Source: Acidimicrobiaceae bacterium
GTDB lineage: Bacteria > Actinomycetota > Acidimicrobiia > Acidimicrobiales > Salinilacustritrichaceae
Length of the DNA stretch: 5,185 nucleotides
Direction: 5' to 3'
Assembly: GCA_003476595.1 (NCBI GenBank)
Contig: DMTU01000136.1
Span: 6,645 to 11,829 of the forward strand
A program made the translations under genes and the position numbers. The notes beneath the pieces are model-generated. The model was not told where the DNA came from, searched no databases, and saw nothing but the letters and a program-made list of their open reading frames with translations. Shown one piece after another: positions 5,160 to 5,185 of the stretch (positions are counted from its first letter, which is position 1; every line of letters starts with the position of its first letter).

Positions 5160-5185
5160 TCAGGCCCCCTCGGCCGCCACCTGGC
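5160..5185 (-). CDS. Possible C-terminal end of an upstream gene (partial)
   Basis: The minus strand ends with an in-frame QVAAEGA then TGA (5162-5160), directly abutting the acetyltransferase GTG. All seven codons end in G or C, as in real genes here. If real, the two genes would be translationally coupled, with the ribosome-binding site inside this tail. Seven codons are too few to identify a family or prove coding. Confidence 0.3.
5165..5171 (-). promoter_or_regulatory. Ribosome-binding site of the acetyltransferase gene
   Basis: GAGGGGG on the minus strand lies five bases before the GTG at 5159, an acceptable Shine-Dalgarno distance. It supports this start over the in-frame GTG four codons later. 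Confidence 0.55.

Overview
The window is a compact, very GC-rich stretch of bacterial chromosome. Genes take up nearly all of it, and their third codon positions are almost uniformly G or C. Several GTG starts, two TANNNT boxes six bases ahead of a start codon (leaderless style) and the protein families present point to an actinobacterium. An Acidimicrobiia-like lineage is a guess from overall character only; no marker gene is present to settle it. I see no tRNA, rRNA, CRISPR array, transposase, phage gene or attachment site, and no gap over 300 bases without a gene.

Left part (1-3316), surface-glycan or lipid-glycan flavour. On the minus strand, an FAD-dependent oxidoreductase of the UDP-galactopyranose-mutase/protoporphyrinogen-oxidase-like type (172-1704) is followed by the first 48 codons of an acyltransferase-3 membrane protein (1-146), cut by the window edge. 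Divergent from them, across a 61-bp gap, is a multi-pass GT-C (GT39/ArnT-like) membrane glycosyltransferase (1766-3316). A sugar- or lipid-acting flavoenzyme, an integral-membrane O-acyltransferase and a polyprenyl-phosphate-sugar-dependent glycosyltransferase are typical members of cell-envelope glycan loci. The substrate cannot be read from the sequence.

Right part (3317-5185), housekeeping or repair flavour, all on the minus strand. In transcription order it holds the last codons of a possible upstream gene (5160-5185), a RimJ/RimL-type GNAT acetyltransferase (4617-5159), an AlkA-like DNA-3-methyladenine glycosylase II (3626-4525) and a 72-residue orphan protein (3330-3548). The 72-residue gene converges on the glycosyltransferase gene, with a 7-bp inverted repeat spanning both stop codons.

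The unusual material is in the short gaps. They hold a ten-codon frame bridging the oxidoreductase and acyltransferase genes, a divergent promoter with overlapping -10 boxes and palindromes, and the stop-codon hairpin. They also hold a set of CCTGTG repeats at 11-bp spacing and a Shine-Dalgarno sequence in a hairpin loop before the glycosylase gene. None of these amounts to a demonstrated new system. I see no convincing undescribed multi-gene system here.
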